NCBI GenBank assembly: GCA_022842445.1
Contig: JALHPO010000005.1
Coordinates: forward strand, 186,001 to 250,000
Reading direction: 5' to 3'
Source: Nitrospira sp.
Lineage (GTDB): Bacteria; Nitrospirota; Nitrospiria; Nitrospirales; Nitrospiraceae
Length of the DNA stretch: 64,000 nt
Position numbers and translations under genes: made by a program. Shown here piece by piece: positions 27,562 to 35,152 of the stretch (its first letter is position 1; every line of letters starts with the position of its first letter). Below the pieces are notes generated by a model. It saw nothing but the letters and a program-made list of their open reading frames with translations, was not told the DNA's origin and made no database searches.

Positions 27562-27651
27562 AGCCTCGATACGATCTGTACCATCGGCCATTCGACCGGA
27601 CCGATCGATGATTTGCTCAATCTGCTGCACACCCATCGAATCCAATTCATC
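27562..27651 (+). pseudogene. Remnant of DUF488 gene (N-terminal piece)
   Basis: Translation of this stretch gives CTIGHSTGPIDDLLNLLHTH, which is the diagnostic opening of DUF488 proteins (TIGHSxxxxxEFLxLL). The expected DVR..P.SR continuation is absent and the frame then drifts without similarity, so only about 30 codons survive. Confidence 0.55.
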
Positions 27652-27851
27652 CTGAGAGCTGCCCTGCCCATTGTGAACCCGGTGAGCCAGGGTGGCTATG
27701 GCAAACACCTCGTTGACAAGTATTATCCGGAGGCTCTAGTCTCCCGTACGCCACGATCGGCCATCGCAGCCAGAGAGAGCAGCAGATTCTGTCGTTCCCG
27801 GGCGAGAGTTGAGTGCACCGTAGCGGTAACTGATGAAAGGAACCGACCCGT

Positions 27852-28031
27852 ATGCGTTGGTTCAACTGGGTTGGAATTCTGATGATGGTGCTCGGTCTCG
27901 CAATCAATGAAGCCTTGTTTTTCTCCGCATGGTCCGATTTCAACATGACGTGGGCCATCGGACTCGGATCATATTTCGTGATTGCGCTTGGGCTATCCCT
28001 ATGGGGAGGCCCGAAGCGCGAAGAAGACTGA
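27852..28031 (+). CDS. Small two-helix membrane protein
   Basis: 59 residues with two hydrophobic helices (WVGILMMVLGLAINEALFF and WAIGLGSYFVIALGLSLWGG) and a charged C-terminal tail (PKREED). AAAGGA lies upstream of the ATG. I do not recognise a family; the strong hydrophobic pattern and ribosome site argue that it is real. Confidence 0.6.
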   Translation: MRWFNWVGILMMVLGLAINEALFFSAWSDFNMTWAIGLGSYFVIALGLSLWGGPKREED

Positions 28032-28471
28032 CCTACACATACCCTCACCCTCGTAATTCATTCTGTCGTCACGAGATGCGGTGGAATACCTCGGGAAATG
28101 GCGAAGAGACATTCACAACGCTCGACACTGGTTCTGTCATTGCCATGTCCGGGAGAGGCGACTTGCACAACAGCCCGGGTACAATCTGCATTAATTCTTC
28201 CCTCTCCCGTCACAAAATGATTTTGCTTCCTGGAGCATAGAGGGACCGGACCGATTGGCTGGACGGGAGCAAGGAGCATGTGAAGAGCCGCGACCGAAGG
28301 AACTCTGGCCGACACTGCCACTCCGATTTAACCCATTGACTTCTTAACGCTTTTCTACGCTCCGCAAAATACTCAGCCCCCCGAATAATTGCGGAAGAAT
28401 CACATTGAGATAGTCATTGGTGTTGATCGCTGAAAGTCTGGCGATGCTGAACCGTCTGGGGTTTTCTCCAC
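28032..28471 (+). other. Intergenic region
   Basis: About 440 bases with no supported gene. Short frames lack domains and ribosome sites. Confidence 0.45.
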
Positions 28472-28499
28472 TTGCCGTCCTGCAAACTCCAGCTATACT
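28472..28499 (+). promoter_or_regulatory. Sigma-70 promoter of HicB-like gene 1
   Basis: TTGCCG, 16-bp spacer, TATACT. The -10 box ends only 10 bases before the ATG, so the mRNA leader would be about four bases or absent. Confidence 0.55.
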
Positions 28500-28509
28500 T
28501 ATCCCCATC

Positions 28510-28779
28510 ATGCACGCGAAAAAATATATACTATGGGAAGAACAGGGCCGGTGGTGCGGCTACCTGGAGGGCTATCCGGACAACATCGCGCATGGAAAGT
28601 CGTTCGAAGACTTGCAGTTCAAACTTCGCGACCTGCAGCGCGATCTCGCAGACCACGAAGACGACCGGTCTCCGCATACCGCTACGGTGACCGCGCCTCC
28701 ACGAGTGTTCACCACCCGCCAGATCAAGATCCGCGCGCGCTTTGAGAAGATTTTTCTCTTGATGTTCCCCAATCCCTGA
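28510..28779 (+). CDS. HicB-like small protein, copy 1
   Basis: 89 residues. The first ~50 (KKYILWEEQGRWCGYLEGYP, then GKSFEDLQFKLRDLQRDL) resemble the partial RNase-H fold of HicB-type antitoxins, ending in a variable tail. Two more copies follow in tandem. No HicA toxin gene is nearby, so an antitoxin role is not shown. There is no Shine-Dalgarno sequence; a promoter almost abuts the start, suggesting leaderless translation. Confidence 0.75.
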   Translation: MHAKKYILWEEQGRWCGYLEGYPDNIAHGKSFEDLQFKLRDLQRDLADHEDDRSPHTATVTAPPRVFTTRQIKIRARFEKIFLLMFPNP

Positions 28780-28814
28780 ATCGCCACACAATCTTCTCCA
28801 TTTTCTGCTTTCGC

Positions 28815-28842
28815 TTGACGCCCGACAAAGCCCTGCTACAGT
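28815..28842 (+). promoter_or_regulatory. Sigma-70 promoter of HicB-like gene 2
   Basis: TTGACG, 16-bp spacer, TACAGT; nine bases from the -10 box to the ATG. Confidence 0.6.
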
Positions 28843-28851
28843 TCACTCATC

Positions 28852-29049
28852 ATGCAACCGATACACTACACAATGTGGGAAGAACCGAACGGGTGGCGCG
28901 GTTATCTGAAGAATCATCCCGATCAGGTGGTACAAGGAAAGTCGTTCGATGATCTGCAATTGAAACTTCGCCATCTACAGCGCGACCTCTCCGGCCAAAC
29001 GCGCCGCCAAGAGCTGCCGCCGCCCCAAGCCCCACCGCGAGCAGCCTAA
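28852..29049 (+). CDS. HicB-like small protein, copy 2
   Basis: 65 residues, the shortest of the three tandem copies: HYTMWEEPNGWRGYLKNHPD, then GKSFDDLQLKLRHLQRDL and a Pro/Ala-rich tail. Nearly identical core to copy 3. Has its own promoter and no Shine-Dalgarno sequence. Confidence 0.72.
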   Translation: MQPIHYTMWEEPNGWRGYLKNHPDQVVQGKSFDDLQLKLRHLQRDLSGQTRRQELPPPQAPPRAA

Positions 29050-29139
29050 CCCGCTGCGTGTCCTGCCTGCGCAGGAAGCCACAGCCGGCCCCTGCAATGG
29101 GCCGCGCTGCGGAGAAGGGTGGATAAGGGCCTGTGGAGC

Positions 29140-29167
29140 TTGGGCAAGGGAAGAGTCCCGCTAATAA
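29140..29167 (+). promoter_or_regulatory. Sigma-70 promoter of HicB-like gene 3
   Basis: TTGGGC, 16-bp spacer, TAATAA; seven bases from the -10 box to the ATG, so transcription would start at or next to the A of the start codon. Confidence 0.5.
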
Positions 29168-29174
29168 TTCCGAT

Positions 29175-29459
29175 ATGCACCAGACAAAATACATTCTATG
29201 GGAAGAACAAGGCCTGTGGCGCGGCTATTTGAAAGACCATCCCGACCAGGTGGAGCAAGGAAAGTCTTTCGAAGAGTTGCAGGCCAAGCTGCGTCGGCTG
29301 CAGCGTGATCTCAGCAGCCAAGAACATGATGTCGCAGGCCATGAGCATGACCGGCATGACGAGTATGCCATCGAGATTCCCTACCCCATGCCTCGCCGTA
29401 TAAAGACCAATCCGCGTCTTGAAACACTCTTTGTATCGATGCTCGCCAACCTCGGATAA
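29175..29459 (+). CDS. HicB-like small protein, copy 3
   Basis: 94 residues: KYILWEEQGLWRGYLKDHPD, then GKSFEELQAKLRRLQRDL, followed by a His/Asp-rich stretch (EHDVAGHEHDRHDE) not present in the other copies and a tail ending in LFVSMLANLG that resembles the tail of copy 1. No Shine-Dalgarno sequence. Confidence 0.74.
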   Translation: MHQTKYILWEEQGLWRGYLKDHPDQVEQGKSFEELQAKLRRLQRDLSSQEHDVAGHEHDRHDEYAIEIPYPMPRRIKTNPRLETLFVSMLANLG

Positions 29460-29672
29460 AAACCGCCGTCTTAACCGTTAATCCCCACACCAGAGCCTGG
29501 ACGTTCATTTTCGTCCTGATATTTTCTCCCATCGCGTTATTGACATATCCCACCTGGTGTAAGGTTTCGGTCTGATGGCCGACATCTTCAGTGAACCCGG
29601 ATTGACCTGGCATGTGGAGGGTTGATAGATAACAGTCAGTTCACGACCCTGTCGAACCACCACGAGGCCGAC

Positions 29673-30860
29673 ATGTCCATTGATGAAATCACCCGGAAAG
29701 TCAGTGATCGTTACGCGAAGGCCGCCGCAACCGGCGAACAGATGTGCTGCCCGACCAATTACGACATGGCGCAGCTCAAGTCGTTTATTCCCGAAGAAGT
29801 ACTCAAGATCTCGTACGGCTGCGGCACCCCGGCCGGACTGAAGACGGTGCGTGCCGGCGAAACGGTCTTGGATATCGGCTCAGGCGGGGGAATCGATTGC
29901 TTCGAAGCCTCCCGGCTCGTCGGGCCTACCGGACGTGTGATCGGCATCGACATGACCGACACAATGCTGGAGATTGCCCGGAAGAACGCGTCGGTCGTCG
30001 CGGAAAATCTGGGATACCCGTCTTCCAATGTCGAGTTTCGAAAGGGCCTGGCCGATGCGATGCCGGTCGAGGATGGAACGATCGATCTGATTATCTCCAA
30101 TTGCGTCATCAATCTTGCCCCGGACAAGCGGAAGGTCTTTCGTGAAATGTTCCGGGTTGCCAAGCCCGGCGGCCGGTTTACTATATCCGATATCGTCGCA
30201 GACCAGACCGTGCCTCAATACCTGGCCCATGATGCAGATAAATGGGGAGACTGTTTGTCCGGCGCACTTACCTTGACCGCATACATCGCGGGAATGGCCG
30301 AAGCGGGATTTCTCGGCATTCATCTCGTGAAGTCTTCACCCTGGCAGGTGATCGACGGCATCCACTTCTTTTCCATCACCTTGACCGGCTACAAGGTGCC
30401 GCCGACCACAATGCCCTCGCCGATTCGGTACGCGACACTCCGTGGGCCATTCAACCGGGTCGTCGATGAACGAGGGACGGCCTATCAGCGCGGCATCCCC
30501 CAACCGATCACCCCGGATGACGTCATCTTGTTGAGTTGTCCCCCGCTGGCCGGCCACTTTGTTCTCACACCCCATCCGGTGTGGCTCGATCAAACCGACC
30601 CGCGCTGGACCGCCGTATTCCCAATAGAAACCCCCTGCACCTGGCAAGGCCATTATGCCTTGCTGGCCGGCCCCTTCCTTGAAGCAGCGGACGACGACCA
30701 GCATATCTATCGGCGGGGAGAGCCGTTGGAAATTTGCTCGAAGACTCTGGCCGTGCTGGAATCCGAGGGGTATGTGCCGCACTTCGCGATTCTCAATCGG
30801 GCCGGGCAACCGACAAGTGGAACGGCTGTCTCCTGCGCCCCGGATGGAGGCTGCTGTTAA
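29673..30860 (+). CDS. arsM: Arsenite methyltransferase with C-terminal extension
   Basis: 395 residues, methylating As(III) with SAM. Motif I is VLDIGSGGGIDCF (65-77). Cys50 (SYGCGTP), Cys144 (SNCVINL) and Cys194 (GDCLSGA) match the three arsenic-binding cysteines of ArsM, with the same 50-residue spacing between the last two. Residues after ~245 form an extra domain ending CAPDGGCC, possibly another thiol site. The ATG at 29673 is preferred (GAGG five bases upstream); a TTG 17 codons earlier is also possible. The next gene, arsS, starts directly after the stop, so the pair likely makes methylated arsenic for arsenosugar formation. Confidence 0.92.
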   Translation: MSIDEITRKVSDRYAKAAATGEQMCCPTNYDMAQLKSFIPEEVLKISYGCGTPAGLKTVRAGETVLDIGSGGGIDCFEASRLVGPTGRVIGIDMTDTMLEIARKNASVVAENLGYPSSNVEFRKGLADAMPVEDGTIDLIISNCVINLAPDKRKVFREMFRVAKPGGRFTISDIVADQTVPQYLAHDADKWGDCLSGALTLTAYIAGMAEAGFLGIHLVKSSPWQVIDGIHFFSITLTGYKVPPTTMPSPIRYATLRGPFNRVVDERGTAYQRGIPQPITPDDVILLSCPPLAGHFVLTPHPVWLDQTDPRWTAVFPIETPCTWQGHYALLAGPFLEAADDDQHIYRRGEPLEICSKTLAVLESEGYVPHFAILNRAGQPTSGTAVSCAPDGGCC

Positions 30861-31898
30861 ATGGCTCTCACGTTGCTTGGCCGAAGCAACCCTCTGGCCT
30901 CATCGACTGAACAGCTTCGGATTCTCGGACAACCGGCCTCTGCTCCACCGTTCGACTTTCGGCTGGATCAGGCCGGATTATTCCCGCTCCATGCAACCGG
31001 GATCTCGGTCCTGCAAGTCAACGTCGGCAAGCTCTGCAACCAGACCTGCCACCACTGTCACGTGGATGCGGGGCCGGACCGCATCGAAAGCATGTCGCGA
31101 GAGACCGCCGAACAATGTATAGCCGCGTTAGCCGCCACGGATATTCCCACGGTCGATCTCACGGGAGGGGCGCCGGAGCTGAATCCGAATTTCCGTTGGC
31201 TGGTCGAACAGGCCCGGCAACTGAACCGGCAAGTACTGGATCGCTGCAACCTGACCGTGCTGCTCCTGCCCTCTCAGCAGGATCTTGCCGGGTTTCTTGC
31301 GGACCATCAGGTCGAAATTGTCGCTTCCCTGCCCTATTATCGTGCATCGCAAACCGACGCTCAGCGGGGAGACGGTGTTTTCGACAAGTCGATCGAAGCC
31401 ATCCGCATCCTGAACCGTCTGGGGTACGGACAGGACGGAAGCGGGCTTACCCTGAACCTTGTCTACAATCCGGTCGGCGCATTCTTGCCGCCGAAACAGG
31501 AGCCGACAGAAGCCCTGTTCAAACGGGAACTCTCCACCCGGTTCGGCATCATGTTCAACCGTCTTTATACGATCACCAATATGCCGATCAGCCGGTTCCT
31601 GGAATTTCTCGTCGAAAGCGGGAACTATGACGGATACATGGAACGTCTGGCCAATGCCTTCAACCCGGTGGCTGCAGCCGGTGTCATGTGCCGTTCGACC
31701 CTTTCGGTCGGATGGGACGGCACCCTCTACGATTGCGACTTCAACCAGATGCTCGATCTCCCGGTCGACCATGGCGCGCCGTCGCATATCCGCGACTTCG
31801 ATCCGGCGCGGCTGCATCGGCGCCGGATCGTAACCAGAAACCATTGCTACGGCTGTACGGCCGGATCTGGATCGTCGTGCGGAGGCGCAGTCACATAA
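30861..31898 (+). CDS. arsS: Arsenosugar biosynthesis radical SAM protein
   Basis: 345 residues. The radical-SAM cluster Cys are at 59, 63 and 66 (CNQTCHHCHVDAGPDR), followed by TGGAPELNPNFRWLV. The C-terminal Cys-rich tail (HCYGCTAGSGSSCGG) is characteristic of the ArsS/SPASM-like group; some relatives carry selenocysteine near here, this one encodes only Cys. It acts after ArsM to add the deoxyadenosyl moiety to dimethylarsenic. Starts immediately after the arsM stop with no gap. Confidence 0.92.
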   Translation: MALTLLGRSNPLASSTEQLRILGQPASAPPFDFRLDQAGLFPLHATGISVLQVNVGKLCNQTCHHCHVDAGPDRIESMSRETAEQCIAALAATDIPTVDLTGGAPELNPNFRWLVEQARQLNRQVLDRCNLTVLLLPSQQDLAGFLADHQVEIVASLPYYRASQTDAQRGDGVFDKSIEAIRILNRLGYGQDGSGLTLNLVYNPVGAFLPPKQEPTEALFKRELSTRFGIMFNRLYTITNMPISRFLEFLVESGNYDGYMERLANAFNPVAAAGVMCRSTLSVGWDGTLYDCDFNQMLDLPVDHGAPSHIRDFDPARLHRRRIVTRNHCYGCTAGSGSSCGGAVT

Positions 31899-31912
31899 AA
31901 AGAACGGGGTAG

Positions 31913-31972
31913 GTCGAGGCTAAGACTGAGTCCGACCTACACCTTGACCTCAGTCTGAGTCTCAACCTCGAC
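31913..31972 (+). repeat. Degenerate 6-bp repeat forming an inverted pair
   Basis: The left arm (31913-31930, GTCGAGGCTAAGACTGAG) is complementary to the right arm (31949-31972, CTCAGTCTGAG...CCTCGAC) apart from a six-base insertion and a few mismatches. Within the arms the sequence steps in hexamers (CTGAGT, CTCAAC, CTCGAC). It fills the whole arsS-pit gap and leaves no ribosome site before pit. Confidence 0.7.
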
Positions 31973-31978
31973 TCGATC

Positions 31979-33106
31979 ATGGAATTCCTGGCCTTCATCC
32001 TGGTTCTCGCTCTGGCCTACGCCAACGGCACCAATGATGTGTCGAAAGCGATCGCCACGCTTGTGGGAAGCGGAATCACCAACTATCGAGCCGCCATTCT
32101 GTGGGGAACCTGCTGGACGATGATTGGGGCGGCCGCTGCCGCGTTCCTGGCCGGCGCGATGGTGAAGACATTCAGCCAAGGTCTGGTTCAAACCGGCACG
32201 GTGATCCCGCCCACCGTCACGATGGCTGTGTTGGCCGGAGCCATGGCATGGGTGCTCTTGGCCTCGCGCACCGGGTTCCCGGTCTCAACCACGCATGCGC
32301 TCACCGGAGCCATCGTCGGTACCGGCTTGGCTGCCTTCGCGGGAGAATCACTGCTCTGGCCCGCAGTCATCAAGAAGATCGCTCTGCCGTTACTCCTCAG
32401 CCCGTTCCTGGCCCTTGGACTTTCCTATCTTCTTTATCCATGCCTGCGACTGCTCGCCGCGCGATGGGAAGGAGCCTGCCTCTGCGTGATACCGGCCTCC
32501 CGCGCATTGGTCGCCCTTGATGCGCAAGGCAGCACGAGAACACTGTTTCAAACTTCCACATTCGGCCGGCCGGTGCTGGCCGTCCCGTCGCAATGCGACC
32601 GCTCCGGATTGCAGGGATTGTCGGTGGGGCTCCATACCGTGCATTGGCTGTCCAGCGGACTGGCCTCATTCGCCCGCGGAACCAACGATGCACCGAAAAT
32701 CGTGGCCATGCTGCTGCTCAGCAGTGCGACCGCGACGTGGCCAAGCGTTTCAATCCAGCTCGCTGTTTTTGGAGGCGTCACTCTTGCGATGGGGGTGGGA
32801 AGCTACGTCGGCGGACTGCGCGTGACACAGGTACTCGCCGAGAACGTCACGACGATGAATCATACAGAAGGGTTATCCGCCAATCTGGCAACGTCCTCGC
32901 TGGTCCTTCTTTCCGGTATATTGGGATTGCCGGTCTCGACCACGCATGTCAGTAGTTCGGCTATTATCGGCATTGGCCTGCGGAACGGCATACAAGCAGT
33001 CCGCTGGCCTACCGTTCAGAGCATGGTCCTCGCCTGGATCGTCACCCTGCCAGCGACAGCAGTCCTGGCGGGCCTTTTGTACTGGATACTCTCTCTGGTT
33101 TTTTAG
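31979..33106 (+). CDS. pit: PiT-family inorganic phosphate transporter
   Basis: 375 residues, multi-pass inner-membrane carrier. Both halves carry the family signature: ANGTNDVSKAIATLVGSG near the N-terminus and ARGTNDAPKIVAMLL in the second half, each with a TGFPVSTTH/LGLPVSTTHV motif later on. It moves phosphate (with metal or H+). PiT carriers admit arsenate as well, so location behind arsM-arsS may be meaningful. The ATG follows a short-period inverted repeat with no Shine-Dalgarno sequence. Confidence 0.92.
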   Translation: MEFLAFILVLALAYANGTNDVSKAIATLVGSGITNYRAAILWGTCWTMIGAAAAAFLAGAMVKTFSQGLVQTGTVIPPTVTMAVLAGAMAWVLLASRTGFPVSTTHALTGAIVGTGLAAFAGESLLWPAVIKKIALPLLLSPFLALGLSYLLYPCLRLLAARWEGACLCVIPASRALVALDAQGSTRTLFQTSTFGRPVLAVPSQCDRSGLQGLSVGLHTVHWLSSGLASFARGTNDAPKIVAMLLLSSATATWPSVSIQLAVFGGVTLAMGVGSYVGGLRVTQVLAENVTTMNHTEGLSANLATSSLVLLSGILGLPVSTTHVSSSAIIGIGLRNGIQAVRWPTVQSMVLAWIVTLPATAVLAGLLYWILSLVF

Positions 33107-33183
33107 ACCTTGCCCCTTCTTCCTCCACTCTGCTAAGGTGACTGTTATCTGATTTCCACATAGGAAGACATCAAGCAACCCGT

Positions 33184-34248
33184 ATGGTCTGGGACCCCAA
33201 AGATCCTTGGAGTAAACGAAGCGACCCCCTTGAGGATGCCCTCAAGCAGGCTCAGTCTCAATTCAAGAATCTCTTTCCTCCCGGTGGATTGAACAACCTG
33301 CTTCCTTCCGGCGGGGCCAGGAACTTGATCCTGGCCGCTCTATTGATATTTCTTGCCTGGCAGAGCGTCTTTATCGTCGCGCCCGATGAAGAAGGTGTCG
33401 TGAAGCGATTCGGAACTCCGGTCCGGACAGTCGAGCCCGGTCCCCATTTCAAAATCCCGGTCATCGAAAGCGTGCTTCAACCGAAAGTCGCCAAGCTCCA
33501 CCGCGTGGAGATCGGGTTCCGGACCAGTCAGCAGGGCCGCCAGCAGATGGTGCCTCAGGAGGCCCTCATGCTGACCGGCGATATGAACATTCTCGCGATC
33601 GAGTTCATCGTTCAGTACAAGATCAAAGAATCGAGCGAATATCTCTTCAATGTGGCGGACATTCATGAAACCATCGGGAAAGCCGCCGAGGCTTCGATGC
33701 GTGAAGTAGTCGGCAAGAGCAAAATCGATGAGGCGTTGACGACCGGCAAAGCCGACATCCAGCAAAGCATGATGGTCTTACTTCAAAGCATCCTCGATGA
33801 CTACCATGCCGGCGTGCAGGTGGCTGCGGTACAGCTCCAAGACGTCGATCCGCCCGAAGCCGTTGCCGCCGCCTTTAAAGACGTGACCAACGCGAAAGAA
33901 GATCGCGAAAAGCTGATCAATCAAGCCCAAGGGTATCGGAACGACATTATTCCCAGGGCAAAAGGCGAGGCTGCGGAATTGGTCAATCGAGCCAAGGGTT
34001 TCGCGCAGGCGCGGCTCAATCGCTCCCAAGGCGAGGCCAATCGGTTCCTGGCCACGCTGAAGGAGTACCAGCAAGCCAAAGACATCATCAGCAAGCGTAT
34101 CTACATCGAAACGCTGGAGGAAATCCTTCCCAATGTGGAGAAGGTGATCATTGACGGAAAGGGCGGCGAGCGTCTCTTGCCCTATCTTCCTTTAGACCGC
34201 CTCGGAAAACCGGCTCCGAAACCGGCGCACGAGGAGCCCACACCATGA
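33184..34248 (+). CDS. hflK: FtsH protease modulator HflK
   Basis: 354 residues. A Pro/Gly-rich N-terminus, one membrane helix (about 40-62) and a prohibitin/SPFH domain (VAPDEEGVVKRFGTPVRTVE) identify HflK. It assembles with HflC into a cage around FtsH in the inner membrane. It overlaps hflC by four bases (ATGA), indicating translational coupling. Confidence 0.95.
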   Translation: MVWDPKDPWSKRSDPLEDALKQAQSQFKNLFPPGGLNNLLPSGGARNLILAALLIFLAWQSVFIVAPDEEGVVKRFGTPVRTVEPGPHFKIPVIESVLQPKVAKLHRVEIGFRTSQQGRQQMVPQEALMLTGDMNILAIEFIVQYKIKESSEYLFNVADIHETIGKAAEASMREVVGKSKIDEALTTGKADIQQSMMVLLQSILDDYHAGVQVAAVQLQDVDPPEAVAAAFKDVTNAKEDREKLINQAQGYRNDIIPRAKGEAAELVNRAKGFAQARLNRSQGEANRFLATLKEYQQAKDIISKRIYIETLEEILPNVEKVIIDGKGGERLLPYLPLDRLGKPAPKPAHEEPTP

Positions 34249-35111
34249 CCAAGCAAGGCCTTGCGATTGCGCTGACTGCCGTGGTTGTGGGGTTGTTCGT
34301 ACTGGGAGCCTCCCCCCTCTTTATCGTCGATGTGACGCAGAATGCCATCGTCGTGCAACTCGGCAAACCGGTGCGAAATATCACGGAGCCCGGATTGTTT
34401 GCAAAAGTGCCGTTCGTTCAGGAAGTCACCTACTTCGACAAACGGCTCCTGGATTACGACTCAAGCGCCCAGGACGTGATCACCCAGGATAAGAAGACCC
34501 TGCTGCTGGATAACTTCGCCAAGTGGCGGATTATCGACCCTCTCAAAGTTTACCAGAACTTCCAAAGCCAGCGGGGCGCTCTGCAGCGGCTGCACGACAT
34601 TATCTATTCCGAACTGCGCGTCGAACTGGGACGCCATGAACTCCTGGAAATTGTGTCGAGTTCGAGAGCCGACATCATGCGGGTGGTTTCCAAGCGCGCG
34701 AACGAGAAAGCATCTGTGTACGGCATCGAGATTCTGGACGTTCGGATCAAACGCGCCGACCTGCCCGAGCAAAACGAAAAAGCCGTGTTCGCCCGCATGC
34801 AGGCCGAGCGTGAACGGCAGGCCAAGCAGTACCGTGCCGAGGGAGCTGAAGAAGCGCAAAAGATCCGGTCCGAAGCCGAGAAGGATCGAGAAATCATCTT
34901 GGCCCATGCCTACAAAGAGTCGGAAGAGCTTCGCGGAAGCGGCGACGCGAAGGCGTTTCGCATCTACGCCGACGCGTACCGGCAGGATCAGAAGTTCTTC
35001 GAATTCACCCGCTCAATGGAAGCTTACAGGGCCACGTTTAAGGATAACAACAAGACGATGCTCATTCTGAGCCCTGATTCAGAGTTCCTTCGATACCTGA
35101 AGCAACGCTAA
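34245..35111 (+). CDS. hflC: FtsH protease modulator HflC
   Basis: 288 residues with an N-terminal membrane helix (IALTAVVVGLFVLGASPLFI), an SPFH domain and the ending MLILSPDSEFLRYL typical of HflC. Partner of HflK, whose stop it overlaps. Convergent with fhs, 41 bases away. Confidence 0.95.
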   Translation: MTKQGLAIALTAVVVGLFVLGASPLFIVDVTQNAIVVQLGKPVRNITEPGLFAKVPFVQEVTYFDKRLLDYDSSAQDVITQDKKTLLLDNFAKWRIIDPLKVYQNFQSQRGALQRLHDIIYSELRVELGRHELLEIVSSSRADIMRVVSKRANEKASVYGIEILDVRIKRADLPEQNEKAVFARMQAERERQAKQYRAEGAEEAQKIRSEAEKDREIILAHAYKESEELRGSGDAKAFRIYADAYRQDQKFFEFTRSMEAYRATFKDNNKTMLILSPDSEFLRYLKQR

Positions 35112-35152
35112 GTCGCCCCTGCAAACAGGTAACGCCCACCCGCCTCGCCATC

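Noticed and set aside
29175..29459. HicAB toxin-antitoxin system
   Set aside because: No HicA-like (dsRBD) gene adjacent to any of the three HicB-like copies.
30861..31898. Selenocysteine version of ArsS
   Set aside because: No in-frame TGA in the Cys-rich tail; all positions are Cys.
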